Of a stretch of DNA of 64,000 nt, positions 51,926 to 60,910 are shown piece by piece. Positions within the stretch are counted from its first letter, which is position 1; each line of letters starts with the position of its first letter. The notes under the pieces are model-generated. The model ran no database searches. It was given only the letters and a program-made list of their open reading frames with translations, and was not told where the DNA came from. Location: assembly GCA_902799015.1 (NCBI GenBank), contig CADBZI010000002.1, positions 1 to 64,000 on the forward strand, written 5' to 3'. A program made the position numbers and the translations under genes. Source of the stretch: an uncultured Lachnospiraceae bacterium. GTDB taxonomy: Bacteria > Bacillota > Clostridia > Lachnospirales > Lachnospiraceae.

Positions 51926-53443
51926 ATGGATACAAATGGAAAAAGATCCCGGAAATACCTGTTCCGCGTGATCGGTGTCGGAATTCTTCTGGCAACGATT
52001 CTCGGCGTCAATTATATTGCTTCGCTGTGCTTCGGCCAGGTTCGCGTTGCGGATTACTACAAATATGATCTGAACCGTCTTCAGCAGGAGAACACAGCTG
52101 TAGATCTGGTCATTGTGGGTGCCTCCCATGTTTATTCAGGGTGCAACCCGGATGTGATCTCTGAAGAGATGGGGATCGGTGAGGTGATCGACTGTTCTTT
52201 CGCGGTGGGATACGCCGATGGCGAGTACTATATGCTGAAGGATACGCTGAACCGGTTCACCCCGAAGTATGTCGTGATTGATCTGCCATGGCACAGATTC
52301 CAGGAGAACCGTGATCCGGCCGCAAAGCTGGGAAAGTATCTGAGCACGGACCGGATGGAATGGCGGGGCAGGCTGGACTATGCGCTTCATTGCTTTGACT
52401 TTGTGGACTGGGTCAACCTGCTGTGCCCGATGTATCGGTATGGGGATTCTGTCTGGGGATTCGGCCAGCTGAAACGGAATTATACATCCCGCAAGGCGGT
52501 GGAAGCAGGACATTGGGCAGAAGAATCAAAGCGTGCCTACCGGAAGAACGGATATCTCTGGAGTGCGAGAAGCTGTCCGCAGGGAAGCATTCCGGTGCAG
52601 GAAAGCAGTTATTCCCAGGATCGCTTCAGCGAATACAATGTTCGGTATGTGCGGAAGATGTGCAAGCTGTGTCAGGAGAAGGGGATTCCCGTTGTTCTGG
52701 TAACGATCCCTACAACCCTGGAAGATATTTACGGTACCGAGAACTATCAGGCATCTCCGGATTACATGGAATCCTTTGCCGAAGAACTCGGGTGTCCTTA
52801 CCTGAACTTCAACCTGCTCAGAGACCGGGAGGAGATCTTTCCGGATCCGATGTTCAAGGACCGGCTTCATCTGAGCGGGGAAGGCTCGGTGATCTTCTCA
52901 AGGATTTTCGCCGGAGCTGTTCAGATGGCGCTGAACGGCGAGAATACAGACGACCTGTTCTACAAGAATGTTGAGGAGCTGCAGAAGGATGTCCACCGGA
53001 TCGTCGCGAGCAACGGGCGTGCGGTTCCGGATGGAAACGGAACGCTCACTGTGGAGGCGAAGAGCCTGCAGAATGAGGATGTCACGCCTGAGTATCGGCT
53101 GGTGCTGATCGATGCAAAAGAGGCAGCCGCGGGAGCAGCCCCGGCAGGCTCGGACGAAGAAGGCAGCGATGCGGCTGATGGCGCCGGAGCGGAAGATGCC
53201 GGCGTGGAAGGAGCAGTTGGCAGCGCTGCGGAAGATGACAGCAGTGCAGCAGATGCGGCACCGGAATCTCAGGATGGCCAGGAGATCCGGCCGTGGCAGG
53301 AGGAGACGACTTTCACGGTCAGCGAATCCGAGATTCCCAAAGGATACGTTCTGCGGCTCGAGGTCCGGCAGAAGGGACAGACAGAAGCAGAAGCCTACAC
53401 GAATGGACTGACGGAAGAGTTTCAGATTTCCAAGGACATGTGA
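51926..53443 (+). CDS. DltD/AlgX-like membrane-anchored SGNH protein, copy 2
   Basis: A 505-residue paralogue of the preceding gene, alike along its whole length. N-terminal anchor FRVIGVGILLATILGVNYIA; IVGASHVYSGCNP (~61-73); DRLHLSGEGS (~311-320); C-terminal acidic-alanine linker (~400-450) and IRPWQEETTFTVSESEIPKG. The triad is intact in both copies, so both could be active, perhaps on two acceptors or as a heterodimer. Weak ribosome binding site; the gap before it is 53 bases without a terminator. Confidence 0.8.
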   Translation: MDTNGKRSRKYLFRVIGVGILLATILGVNYIASLCFGQVRVADYYKYDLNRLQQENTAVDLVIVGASHVYSGCNPDVISEEMGIGEVIDCSFAVGYADGEYYMLKDTLNRFTPKYVVIDLPWHRFQENRDPAAKLGKYLSTDRMEWRGRLDYALHCFDFVDWVNLLCPMYRYGDSVWGFGQLKRNYTSRKAVEAGHWAEESKRAYRKNGYLWSARSCPQGSIPVQESSYSQDRFSEYNVRYVRKMCKLCQEKGIPVVLVTIPTTLEDIYGTENYQASPDYMESFAEELGCPYLNFNLLRDREEIFPDPMFKDRLHLSGEGSVIFSRIFAGAVQMALNGENTDDLFYKNVEELQKDVHRIVASNGRAVPDGNGTLTVEAKSLQNEDVTPEYRLVLIDAKEAAAGAAPAGSDEEGSDAADGAGAEDAGVEGAVGSAAEDDSSAADAAPESQDGQEIRPWQEETTFTVSESEIPKGYVLRLEVRQKGQTEAEAYTNGLTEEFQISKDM

Positions 53444-53469
53444 TCTTTTATTTAGACAGTAAGGTGTGA

Positions 53470-55050
53470 ATGATGGATGAAGTAAAGTATCAGGCGCGTT
53501 CTCTCGCGGAGGCGGTTTACCGCTATTCGGTTCTGATACCGGAGAGGAACGCGATCGTTGACAAGCAGGGTCCGCATACCTTTGCGCAGCTGTGGGAGGA
53601 GATCGCGCAGTGCGCGGAGGTGCTGAAGGAACTGGGGGTGAAAAAGGGCGACAGGGTTGTGATGGAGTGCTCTCAGGACGCTCTGTTCCTGTCCGTGAAT
53701 CTGTCCTGCCAGCTGCTGGAGGCGATCTTTGTGGGCGTTGAGCGGAGAGTTGCCCGCGGCCGCCTGGAGGATATCGTCCGCCAGACGGAGCCGGCGCTTT
53801 TGCTGACAGCGAAGGCAGTGGAGCAGCCGGAAGACGCAAAGGAAGCATTCTACCGCAGGAATCTGACGGTCAAGGAATTCGCGCAGCTTCTTAAGAAGCA
53901 GCGGGAGAATCAAGTATCCGGACAGTCTGAAATGGCTGGTTCCGGCCTCCCGGAACCGTGTCTTCAGTCCGCAGTCAAGGCAGTGGAGCACCTTGACCGG
54001 GAAACGGTCTCCGAGATTCTCTTCTCAACCGGGACGACCGGCAAGACGAAGGGCGCTATCCTCACCAACCGGGCCAATGTCGCGAACGCGCAGAATATCA
54101 TCGACGGTGTCTGCATGGAGCAGGACGCGGTGGAGCTGGTTCCGCTTCCGATCAATCATGCGCACGGACTGAGAACCTCTTATGCACATCTTCTGAACGG
54201 CAGCTGCGTGCTGATCGTGAACGGGATTACATTTCCGCGTGTCGTCTTTGACACGATGGCGAAGTATGGAGCAAACGCAATTGATCTGTCGCCGAGTGCG
54301 GCGCAGATGCTGATGAATACCTCCGCAGACAGGCTGAAGGAAATCTCCCACACCATCCGATATGTGGAGGTGGGGGCGGCATTTCTGCCTGAGTCTACCA
54401 AGCAGCAGCTGAAAGAATGCTTCCCGACATCAAGGCTGTATAACTGCTATGGCTCTTCCGAGTCCGGCAGAACATGCAACCTGGAATTCAGTACGGACCA
54501 GGATATGCCCGGCTGTATCGGCCTGCCGGTGCCGAACGCAGCCTTTGCCGTGATCGGGAAGGACGGGAAGCCGATTCAGTCAGACGCGGAGCATACGGGA
54601 CTTCTCGCTTCTGCGGGTCCCATGAACATGTCGGGCTACTGGAGAGAGCCTGAGCTGAGCGCGCAGACATTGAAGGACGGCTATGTCCTGACAGCGGATC
54701 TTTCTTACATCGATGAGAATGGATATATCTATGTGCTTGGAAGACAGGACGACGTGATCGTCTACAAGGGCATCAAGATCTCTCCGGAGGAGATAGAAGA
54801 GGTGGCTGCCGGGTGTGAGATGGTTGCCGACTGCGCATGTATTCCGGAAGAGGATGAGATGGCCGGACAGGTGCCGAAACTCTTTGTTGTCCCGAAGGAT
54901 CCGGAAGCTTATAATGAGGCGGAGCTGTTCGCCTACCTGAAGGAGCACATCGATGACAACCGGATGCCGCGGACCATCGAGCGGATCGGGGAGATTCCAA
55001 GGACCTACAACGGGAAGATCCTTCGGAAAAAGCTGGCGGCAAGGACATAA
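53470..55050 (+). CDS. AMP-forming acyl/aminoacyl ligase of the Dlt-like cassette
   Basis: A 526-residue ANL-superfamily enzyme. Motifs: ILFSTGTTGKTKGAILT (P-loop, ~184-200), YNCYGSSESG (A5-like), LTADLSYIDENGYIYVLGRQ (A7/A8), YKGIKISPEEIEE and the C-terminal catalytic lysine in NGKILRKKL (~517). It would adenylate a carboxylic acid and load it on the carrier encoded next. Gene context makes it the DltA counterpart, but I cannot say whether the substrate is D-alanine, another amino acid or a fatty or hydroxy acid. AAGGTGTGA precedes the ATG. Confidence 0.88.
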   Translation: MMDEVKYQARSLAEAVYRYSVLIPERNAIVDKQGPHTFAQLWEEIAQCAEVLKELGVKKGDRVVMECSQDALFLSVNLSCQLLEAIFVGVERRVARGRLEDIVRQTEPALLLTAKAVEQPEDAKEAFYRRNLTVKEFAQLLKKQRENQVSGQSEMAGSGLPEPCLQSAVKAVEHLDRETVSEILFSTGTTGKTKGAILTNRANVANAQNIIDGVCMEQDAVELVPLPINHAHGLRTSYAHLLNGSCVLIVNGITFPRVVFDTMAKYGANAIDLSPSAAQMLMNTSADRLKEISHTIRYVEVGAAFLPESTKQQLKECFPTSRLYNCYGSSESGRTCNLEFSTDQDMPGCIGLPVPNAAFAVIGKDGKPIQSDAEHTGLLASAGPMNMSGYWREPELSAQTLKDGYVLTADLSYIDENGYIYVLGRQDDVIVYKGIKISPEEIEEVAAGCEMVADCACIPEEDEMAGQVPKLFVVPKDPEAYNEAELFAYLKEHIDDNRMPRTIERIGEIPRTYNGKILRKKLAART

Positions 55051-55118
55051 AAGGCAGAAAAGACTGATCGGTTCCGTGATTGACAATGCCGGAACACGGG
55101 GAAAGAAAGGGAAAAGAA

Positions 55119-55364
55119 ATGGGAAATGACAGTGACAGAGAGCAGTTGATAGAGATCCTGAACAGTGTTCGTCCGGATGTGGACTTTGAGGCGGAGGACG
55201 CATTGATCGACGACGAGATCCTCTCCTCCTTTGACATCATCGCGATGGTGAGTGAGATCAATGTTCAGTACGGCATTGAGATCCGGGTAGACGATCTGCT
55301 TCCGGAGAATTTTAATTCCGTGGACGCAATCCTGGAGCTGATCGAGCGCATGGAGAACGAATAA
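55119..55364 (+). CDS. Acyl/peptidyl carrier protein of the Dlt-like cassette
   Basis: ATG 55119 gives an 81-residue protein with AGGGAAAAG upstream; a longer frame adds 13 unlikely residues. It is an acidic four-helix carrier: LIDDEILSSFDIIAMVSEIN carries the phosphopantetheine serine (Ser37, D-S-L type site written as SSF), and IRVDDLLPENFNSVDAILEL matches helix III-IV of DltC/ACP. It would carry the acyl group from the ligase at 53470 to the MBOAT protein at 48857. Last gene before a terminator. Confidence 0.88.
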   Translation: MGNDSDREQLIEILNSVRPDVDFEAEDALIDDEILSSFDIIAMVSEINVQYGIEIRVDDLLPENFNSVDAILELIERMENE

Positions 55365-55407
55365 GACGCGAAGAACGGACCGCGCGGGAAACAATAACAG
55401 GAAGGGA

Positions 55408-55438
55408 CCGCAGACAGCATCCTGCTGCCTGCGGTTTT
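55408..55438 (+). terminator. Rho-independent terminator closing the teichoic-acid/Dlt-like region
   Basis: CCGCAG (55408-55413) pairs with CTGCGG (55429-55434), extended inside by AGCA / TGCT, and TTTT follows. It lies 44 bases after the carrier gene and just before the LysR promoter. Confidence 0.85.
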
Positions 55439-55460
55439 GCATGTGTGCTTTCTGCTCATG

Positions 55461-55489
55461 TTGACACGCGTGCAGACGGGTGTTAGAAT
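55461..55489 (+). promoter_or_regulatory. Sigma-A promoter for the LysR gene
   Basis: Consensus TTGACA (55461-55466), 17-base spacer, TAGAAT (55484-55489). It gives a leader of about 55 bases before the start at 55553. Confidence 0.8.
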
Positions 55490-55552
55490 GCGGAAGATAA
55501 AACTTATAGAAATATAAGCAATCACTAATGGTTGGCACAGATTGGACTTTCT

Positions 55553-56554
55553 ATGACAGATGAAAGTATCAATTGCATAAGAACCGTATTGCAGGAAAAA
55601 AGCTTTTCCAGGGCAGCGAAGAAGCTGTCGGTTTCACAGCCTGCGATTTCCCTCCAGATCAAGAAGGTGGAGAAGGAGCTGGACATTACGATCTTTGACC
55701 GGAAGTCTCATCCTCTGAGCCTGACCCAGGAAGGGGAGACACTGCTGGAATACCTGAACCAGAGAGACCTTCTGGAAAAGGATTTCCGCGAGCGGCTTCG
55801 TTCTCTGAGCAGCCTGGAGCGGGGAACCCTGCGGATCGGCGGAACCAGCGCATTTAACCTGGCGTTTGTGCCGGATATGGTATCGAGGTTTTCCGAGCTT
55901 TACCCGGGCGTGGATATCAAGGTGATGGATGGCACGATCGCGCAGCTTCGCAGAGAGCTCCTTGACGGGAATCTGGATCTGTCGATCCTGTCTCCGACGC
56001 AGATGCGGAGTGGTCTTCATCTTGAGCCGCTGAAGGAGACAAAGATCTACTACTGTCTGCCGCCGCACATCAAGCTGTCACCGGAGCTTGCCGGGCTGGA
56101 GATTCCCTTTGACCGGATCGACGCGCCGGGTGAGGACCCGGAGGCAACCCTGCCGATGTTCCGGGATCTTGCACAAGCCAATGGATGGGATCCGGTAAGA
56201 GGCCTTCCGGTGATCCGGCTCTCGCCGGAGCGGAATCTGGGCCAGATGCTGGATGCGCTGCTGGACCGGGATCAGGTGGAGGAACGGATTCCTGTCATGG
56301 TAGACCAGGCGCTGACCGCCTACATCATGACGCTGAAGGGAGTCGGAACCTGCCTGATGAGCGGTCTTGATATCCGAAGCTTCCCGGTGAAAGAGCATCC
56401 GCACTGCTTCATGCTGAGCAATCTGATCTGCCGGCGCATGATGTACCTGGCGTGGAAAGAAGGAGCAGTGCTTTCTCCGGCAGCAAAGGCTTATGTCAAT
56501 CTGCTTAGAGAGAGTCTGCGGGAGGAAATGCACCGGGCAAAGAATCCCGGTTGA
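55553..56554 (+). CDS. LysR-family transcriptional regulator
   Basis: A 333-residue protein. ATG 55553 is chosen because the helix-turn-helix then starts normally (ESINCIRTVLQEKSFSRAAK, LSVSQPAISLQIKKVEKELD); a TTG seven codons upstream is possible. The C-terminal part is the substrate-binding domain (GTLRIGGTSAFNLAFVPDMV, GNLDLSILSP). It has a strong promoter of its own and ends 38 bases before an SsuABC-type importer, so it probably controls that importer in response to the imported compound. The preceding terminator separates it from the Dlt-like cassette. Confidence 0.85.
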   Translation: MTDESINCIRTVLQEKSFSRAAKKLSVSQPAISLQIKKVEKELDITIFDRKSHPLSLTQEGETLLEYLNQRDLLEKDFRERLRSLSSLERGTLRIGGTSAFNLAFVPDMVSRFSELYPGVDIKVMDGTIAQLRRELLDGNLDLSILSPTQMRSGLHLEPLKETKIYYCLPPHIKLSPELAGLEIPFDRIDAPGEDPEATLPMFRDLAQANGWDPVRGLPVIRLSPERNLGQMLDALLDRDQVEERIPVMVDQALTAYIMTLKGVGTCLMSGLDIRSFPVKEHPHCFMLSNLICRRMMYLAWKEGAVLSPAAKAYVNLLRESLREEMHRAKNPG

Positions 56555-56592
56555 GAGAATTGCGGAAGGAAAGAAAAGGAAGGTTTCCGGAA

Positions 56593-57405
56593 ATGGAATT
56601 AGAAGACAAAAAGGAGCGGCGGCGCGCCCTGATCACAAAGATTGTTTTCATTGTGGCAGTGCTGGCGCTGTGGGAGATTCTTGCGAAGGCGCATATCTTC
56701 GGAAAACGGTCGGAGCTGGTGTTCCCGCCGCTGGAGACGATCGGCGCCGCGTTCATTAAAAATTTCGACACCGGTTACGCGGGAACGAGTCTCTGGGTTT
56801 ATATCCTGAACTCGATGCTGCTGCTGGTTGAGGGACTTGCCATCGGAATCGTGATTGCATTTCTCTTCTCCGGACTGAGCATGATCAGCAAGACCGTCGA
56901 TACCATCTTTAACCTGTGCGTATCGATCTTTGATCTGCTTCCCGGCGTGGCATTGCTGCCGGTCGTGATCGTGATCTTCGGCGTGAAGCCGGGCGTCATC
57001 GTGTTCCTGGTGGTACACGCGGTCCTCTGGCCGATGGCCAGAAATGTGCTGGATGGCTTCAAAGCGGTCCCGGAGATCTATGTGGAAGGCGGACGGAACC
57101 TTGGCATGAGCAGTACGCAGATGCTGACGGGCATCTATGTTCCTGCTTCCGCGACCTATATCATCTCCGGACTGAAGGTCGGCTGGGCGAGAGCGTGGAG
57201 AGGCCTGCTGAGCGCGGAGATGATCTTCGGCATCGCGTCCAGCCCGGGAATCGGCATGTACATCAATCAGATGCGTACGAACCTGAATAACGCGGAAATG
57301 TACGCAACGCTGATCGTAATTATCATCATCGGCCTGGTGGTGCAGTATGGTATTCTGGAACCCATCGAGCGCGCAACCGTGAAGAAATGGGGGATGACGA
57401 AATGA
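56593..57405 (+). CDS. ABC importer permease, SsuC/TauC type
   Basis: A 270-residue permease with six helices. ATG 56593 follows AGGAAGG nine bases upstream. The cytoplasmic EAA loop reads EGGRNLGMSSTQMLTGIYVP, then ASATYIISGLKVGWARAWRG, typical of nitrate/sulfonate/taurine permeases. The ATPase gene overlaps its stop (ATGA). The operon order permease-ATPase-binding protein is complete. The substrate could be a sulfonate, a pyrimidine-like (thiamine precursor) compound or another small anion. Confidence 0.88.
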   Translation: MELEDKKERRRALITKIVFIVAVLALWEILAKAHIFGKRSELVFPPLETIGAAFIKNFDTGYAGTSLWVYILNSMLLLVEGLAIGIVIAFLFSGLSMISKTVDTIFNLCVSIFDLLPGVALLPVVIVIFGVKPGVIVFLVVHAVLWPMARNVLDGFKAVPEIYVEGGRNLGMSSTQMLTGIYVPASATYIISGLKVGWARAWRGLLSAEMIFGIASSPGIGMYINQMRTNLNNAEMYATLIVIIIIGLVVQYGILEPIERATVKKWGMTK

Positions 57406-58160
57406 GTGAAACCGTACTGGAGGTCAGGAATCTGTCGAAGTCCTTTTTGAATTCCGGCGGAAAAGATACGAATGATGTCCTCAATGATCTGAGCCTGTCG
57501 GTCGAGAGAAAGGAATTCCTGTGCATTCTGGGTCCTTCCGGCTGCGGAAAGACAACCCTGCTGCGGTGCGTGGCGGGATTCGAGACCTATACGGGGGAGA
57601 TCCTGACAGAGGGCAGAGTGAACCATGGACCGGGTACAGACCGGATTATGGTATTTCAGGATTTCAACCAGCTGTTCCCGTGGAAAAGCGTGGAGAAAAA
57701 CATTCAGTACGCGCTGAAGATGCAGGGAATCAAGGACAAGGCGCTTCTGAAGAAGAAGTCGGACGAGGCGCTTCACAAGGTTAAGCTGGATGGCTATCAG
57801 AACTACTATCCGTATCAGCTGAGCGGCGGCATGAAGCAAAGAGTCGCCATCGCGAAAGCATTTGCCCTGAAACCGGGCATTATCCTGATGGACGAGCCCT
57901 TCGCGGCGCTGGATGCCATGACGAGAAACCGTCTGCAGAAGAAGCTGCTTGAGCTTCATGATGAGGAGGGCTGCACGATTCTTTTCATCACGCACAACAT
58001 TCTGGAAGCGATCTCGCTTGGAACACGGGTCATTGTACTGCAGAACGGCGGAAAGATCGTGGTGGATGAGAAGAATCCGATCCCGCGTCCGGTCACGCCG
58101 GACTCTCCGGGATACGGTGCGTTCTGGACGAAGCTGCACGATGCGCTGTATGTGGAGTGA
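57402..58160 (+). CDS. ABC importer ATPase, SsuB/TauB type
   Basis: A 252-residue ATPase. Walker A GPSGCGKTT, Q-loop VFQDFNQLFPWKSVEKNI, signature LSGGMKQRVAIAKAFALKPG, Walker B ILMDEPFAALDAMTR and H-loop FITHN are all intact. VFQDFNQLFPW is typical of the nitrate/sulfonate/taurine group. Four-base overlap with the permease gene. Confidence 0.92.
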   Translation: MSETVLEVRNLSKSFLNSGGKDTNDVLNDLSLSVERKEFLCILGPSGCGKTTLLRCVAGFETYTGEILTEGRVNHGPGTDRIMVFQDFNQLFPWKSVEKNIQYALKMQGIKDKALLKKKSDEALHKVKLDGYQNYYPYQLSGGMKQRVAIAKAFALKPGIILMDEPFAALDAMTRNRLQKKLLELHDEEGCTILFITHNILEAISLGTRVIVLQNGGKIVVDEKNPIPRPVTPDSPGYGAFWTKLHDALYVE

Positions 58161-58314
58161 GGCAGGAAAGCAGGTATAGCGCAGCCAGGAACAGACAGAC
58201 GCGCAGAATTACGGAATCAGCCTGAGACCGGCTCCGGACACCCGGCCGACAGGATTGATCATATAAAAAATGGCAGATTGCCAGGATATCAGTGATTCAG
58301 AAAGGGGATTAGAC

Positions 58315-59289
58315 ATGAAGAAATCAATTAAGATGCTGACTTCTGCTGCCCTTGCTGCGGCGATGACCGCGACAATGGCTGTCAGTGCATTCGCCGACGG
58401 AGCGGAACTGAATATTACGTATCAGTACGGACTGGCTTATACACCGGCTGTGATCGCCATGGATCAGGGTCTGATCGAGGCTGCCTACAAGGAAGCGACC
58501 GGGGAAGACCTGACTGTCAACTGGACGCAGATGAACAATGGTTCCGACATCAACACTGCCTTTGCGGCCGGTGAGATCGATGCAGGCTTCCTGGCACTCG
58601 GTCCGATCGTTTCAGGTGTTTCGAAGGGAATCGGCTACAAGATCTTCTCCAACAGCTCAGGACAGCCGCACGCGCTGATGACCAATGATCCGGATGTCAA
58701 GGAACTCAAGGACCTGATCGGTACGGATAAGCAGATCGCGCTTGTCACGATTGGCTCTCTGCACCATGTCCTGCTGGCGATGGCGCTGGACGAGGCCGGC
58801 GAGGACCCGCACGCGCTGGACGCCAACCTGATCGGCATGAAGCATCCGGACGGCATGGCTGCTCTGGAAAATGGACAGATCGCCGCGCATCTGACTTCCA
58901 GCCCGTACATCCAGATGGAGCGCAAGAACGAGGAGCTGCATGAGGTCGGAGATATGTCCGCTGTCTGGTCTGCGGAGAATTCTTATATCGTCGGCGTTGC
59001 TTCCGAGGAGCTGCACGACGAGAAACCGGAGATCTATCAGGCACTGTGCGACGGCATCAAGGCTGCGATGGATTACATCAACGAGAATCCGGAAGAGACG
59101 GCAGAGTTCACAGCTGAGCTGGACGGCAATACCGTCGAGGATGAGCTGGAGTATCTGAAGGACGGCAACTATCATCCGGAAGTGAAGGGCATCGGCCGCT
59201 TCGCGAAGTTCATGGAGGAAGCGGAATTCCTCGATGGCGAGGCTCCGGCGTTTGAGGATATGGTATTTGACAACGTCGTCGGAGATTGA
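58315..59289 (+). CDS. ABC importer substrate-binding protein, SsuA/NMT1-like
   Basis: A 324-residue protein; ATG 58315 follows AAAGGGG. The signal peptide (IKMLTSAALAAAMTATMAVS, ending AFA) has no lipobox cysteine, unusual for a Gram-positive binding protein, which must then be held by another means or released. The mature part (YQYGLAYTPAVIAMDQGLIE, FAAGEIDAGFLALGPIVSGV) is NMT1/SsuA-like. The 154-base gap upstream shows no strong terminator. Confidence 0.85.
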   Translation: MKKSIKMLTSAALAAAMTATMAVSAFADGAELNITYQYGLAYTPAVIAMDQGLIEAAYKEATGEDLTVNWTQMNNGSDINTAFAAGEIDAGFLALGPIVSGVSKGIGYKIFSNSSGQPHALMTNDPDVKELKDLIGTDKQIALVTIGSLHHVLLAMALDEAGEDPHALDANLIGMKHPDGMAALENGQIAAHLTSSPYIQMERKNEELHEVGDMSAVWSAENSYIVGVASEELHDEKPEIYQALCDGIKAAMDYINENPEETAEFTAELDGNTVEDELEYLKDGNYHPEVKGIGRFAKFMEEAEFLDGEAPAFEDMVFDNVVGD

Positions 59290-59328
59290 GAGAATAGAAA
59301 CAGCTGACATCGGCGAGAATTGACAGTA

Positions 59329-59359
59329 CAGGGAATGTCGGATGATCCGGCATTCCCTG
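59329..59359 (+). terminator. Strong hairpin between the importer and the third TagF-like gene
   Basis: CAGGGAATG (59329-59337) pairs with CATTCCCTG (59351-59359), with CGGAT/ATCCG inside. No T-run follows, so it may be a weak terminator or an mRNA-stabilising hairpin. Confidence 0.5.
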
Positions 59360-59409
59360 AGTGTGCATTAAAAGAGCGCCGAAAGACAGACAGATCTGAG
59401 AGGAGAAAT

Positions 59410-60735
59410 ATGACAGGAGGGGAAAGATCCATACGATCGTTTGTACGTGACACTTATAAGAATATGACCCTGAAGAATCTGTATCCCTCACGCTACCGCG
59501 CGTCGTGCAGGAAAGCAGTGGTGCCGGGGCGCGTCGTATTTCTTGAGATCCGGGAGAAGGCTCTGTCTGATAACTTCCGGATGATCCGGGCCGCCCTGGA
59601 AAAATGGAATCAGAAGAAGGCGGATTCTGACAGCACCGCGGCTGACGCGAAGGAGCCCGTGCTCTGGACGATGGAGACCGTCTGCATCCGCGAGGGCATG
59701 GAGAATAACGGCGCCGTGATGAAGAATTGTCTGGCGGCGATTCCGCAGCTGGCGCAGGCGCAGTTTATTTTCGTGAATGAGAGCTCTTACTTCCTGAGCA
59801 GTCTTCCCATCCGCCCGGAGACGACGGTGATCCAGACCTGGCATGCGTGCGGCGCATTCAAGAAGTTCGGCTACAGCGCGGTCGGAAGCGGATTCGGAAC
59901 GACGAAGGAAGACCTTGATACGTATCCGGTGCACCGGAACTTTTCCTACGTGACGGTGTCCGCCCCGGAGGTGGTGTGGGCGTACGCGGAAGCATTTCAT
60001 ATGGAAGACAGGGTGGAGCGGATTCTGCCCATCGGCGTGAGCCGGACCGATATGTTCTTCAGCCGGAAGTACCGTGAGAAGGCGTATGGGAAGACCGCCT
60101 GGATTCTGAGAAGAATGGCGCCGAACCTGTTCCCGAAGCATGGAGATGTGTATTCAGACCGCGAGGAGGACCGGGATCAGGTGAAGGATCTGTCGGCGGT
60201 TCCGGGAAAGAAGCTCCTGCTCTACGCGCCGACCTTCCGCGGAACAGTCGGACGGGCGAAGGCGCCGGATGCGCTGGACATTCCCACGCTGAAGCGTCTG
60301 CTCGGCAAGGACTACATCCTCCTGATCAACCATCATCCCTTCATCAAGGCGAAGGACCGGCCGAAGATTCCGGACAGCTGCAGGGATTTTGCATTTGACA
60401 TGACAGACCATCTGGCGATCGAGGAGCTGCTGACGGCAGCGGACGTCTGCATCACGGATTATTCGTCCCTGATCTTCGAGTATTCGCTGTTCGAGCGTCC
60501 CATGATCTTCTTTGCCTATGATCTGGAGCATTACCTCAATGAGAGGGGCTTCTACTATCCGGTCACCGAGATGATGCCCGGCCCGGTCTGCCGCACGACG
60601 GAGGAGGTGGCCGAGGCGCTGCGCAAGGATGTGGAATTTGACCTGAAGCGGGTTCGGGAATTCAAGTACCGGTTCATGAGCGGCTGCGACGGACACGCCA
60701 CGGCGCGGGTGCTGAAGCTGATGGAGAAGAGCTGA
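59410..60735 (+). CDS. TagF-like CDP-alditol transferase, third copy
   Basis: A 441-residue protein. ATG 59410 is set by GAGAGGAGA upstream; a longer frame crosses the preceding hairpin. Motifs: VIQTWHACGAFKKFG, ILPIGVSRTDMFF, LLYAPTFRGTVGR, LLINHHPFIKAK, DVCITDYSSLIFEYSLFERP and SGCDGHATARV. It is closest to the copy at 39572. It carries an insertion (~230-260) before APTFRG. Its place behind a small-molecule importer, outside the main cluster, suggests rearrangement or a separately controlled step, such as side-branch addition. Confidence 0.88.
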   Translation: MTGGERSIRSFVRDTYKNMTLKNLYPSRYRASCRKAVVPGRVVFLEIREKALSDNFRMIRAALEKWNQKKADSDSTAADAKEPVLWTMETVCIREGMENNGAVMKNCLAAIPQLAQAQFIFVNESSYFLSSLPIRPETTVIQTWHACGAFKKFGYSAVGSGFGTTKEDLDTYPVHRNFSYVTVSAPEVVWAYAEAFHMEDRVERILPIGVSRTDMFFSRKYREKAYGKTAWILRRMAPNLFPKHGDVYSDREEDRDQVKDLSAVPGKKLLLYAPTFRGTVGRAKAPDALDIPTLKRLLGKDYILLINHHPFIKAKDRPKIPDSCRDFAFDMTDHLAIEELLTAADVCITDYSSLIFEYSLFERPMIFFAYDLEHYLNERGFYYPVTEMMPGPVCRTTEEVAEALRKDVEFDLKRVREFKYRFMSGCDGHATARVLKLMEKS

Positions 60736-60910
60736 GGAAAGTGCGGAGAGAAAGAGCTTGCAGGCAGGATCCGGGAAAAAGGGCTTGCAGACAGGATCTC
60801 GAAAGAAAGACCGGGGGAGAGGGACCCGGATAACAGAGGATCGGGAGACAAGAAAAAACAGAAAATCAAGAACGAACAGGAACTTGGGAAAGCCTGGGAG
60901 CAGGATGGGA

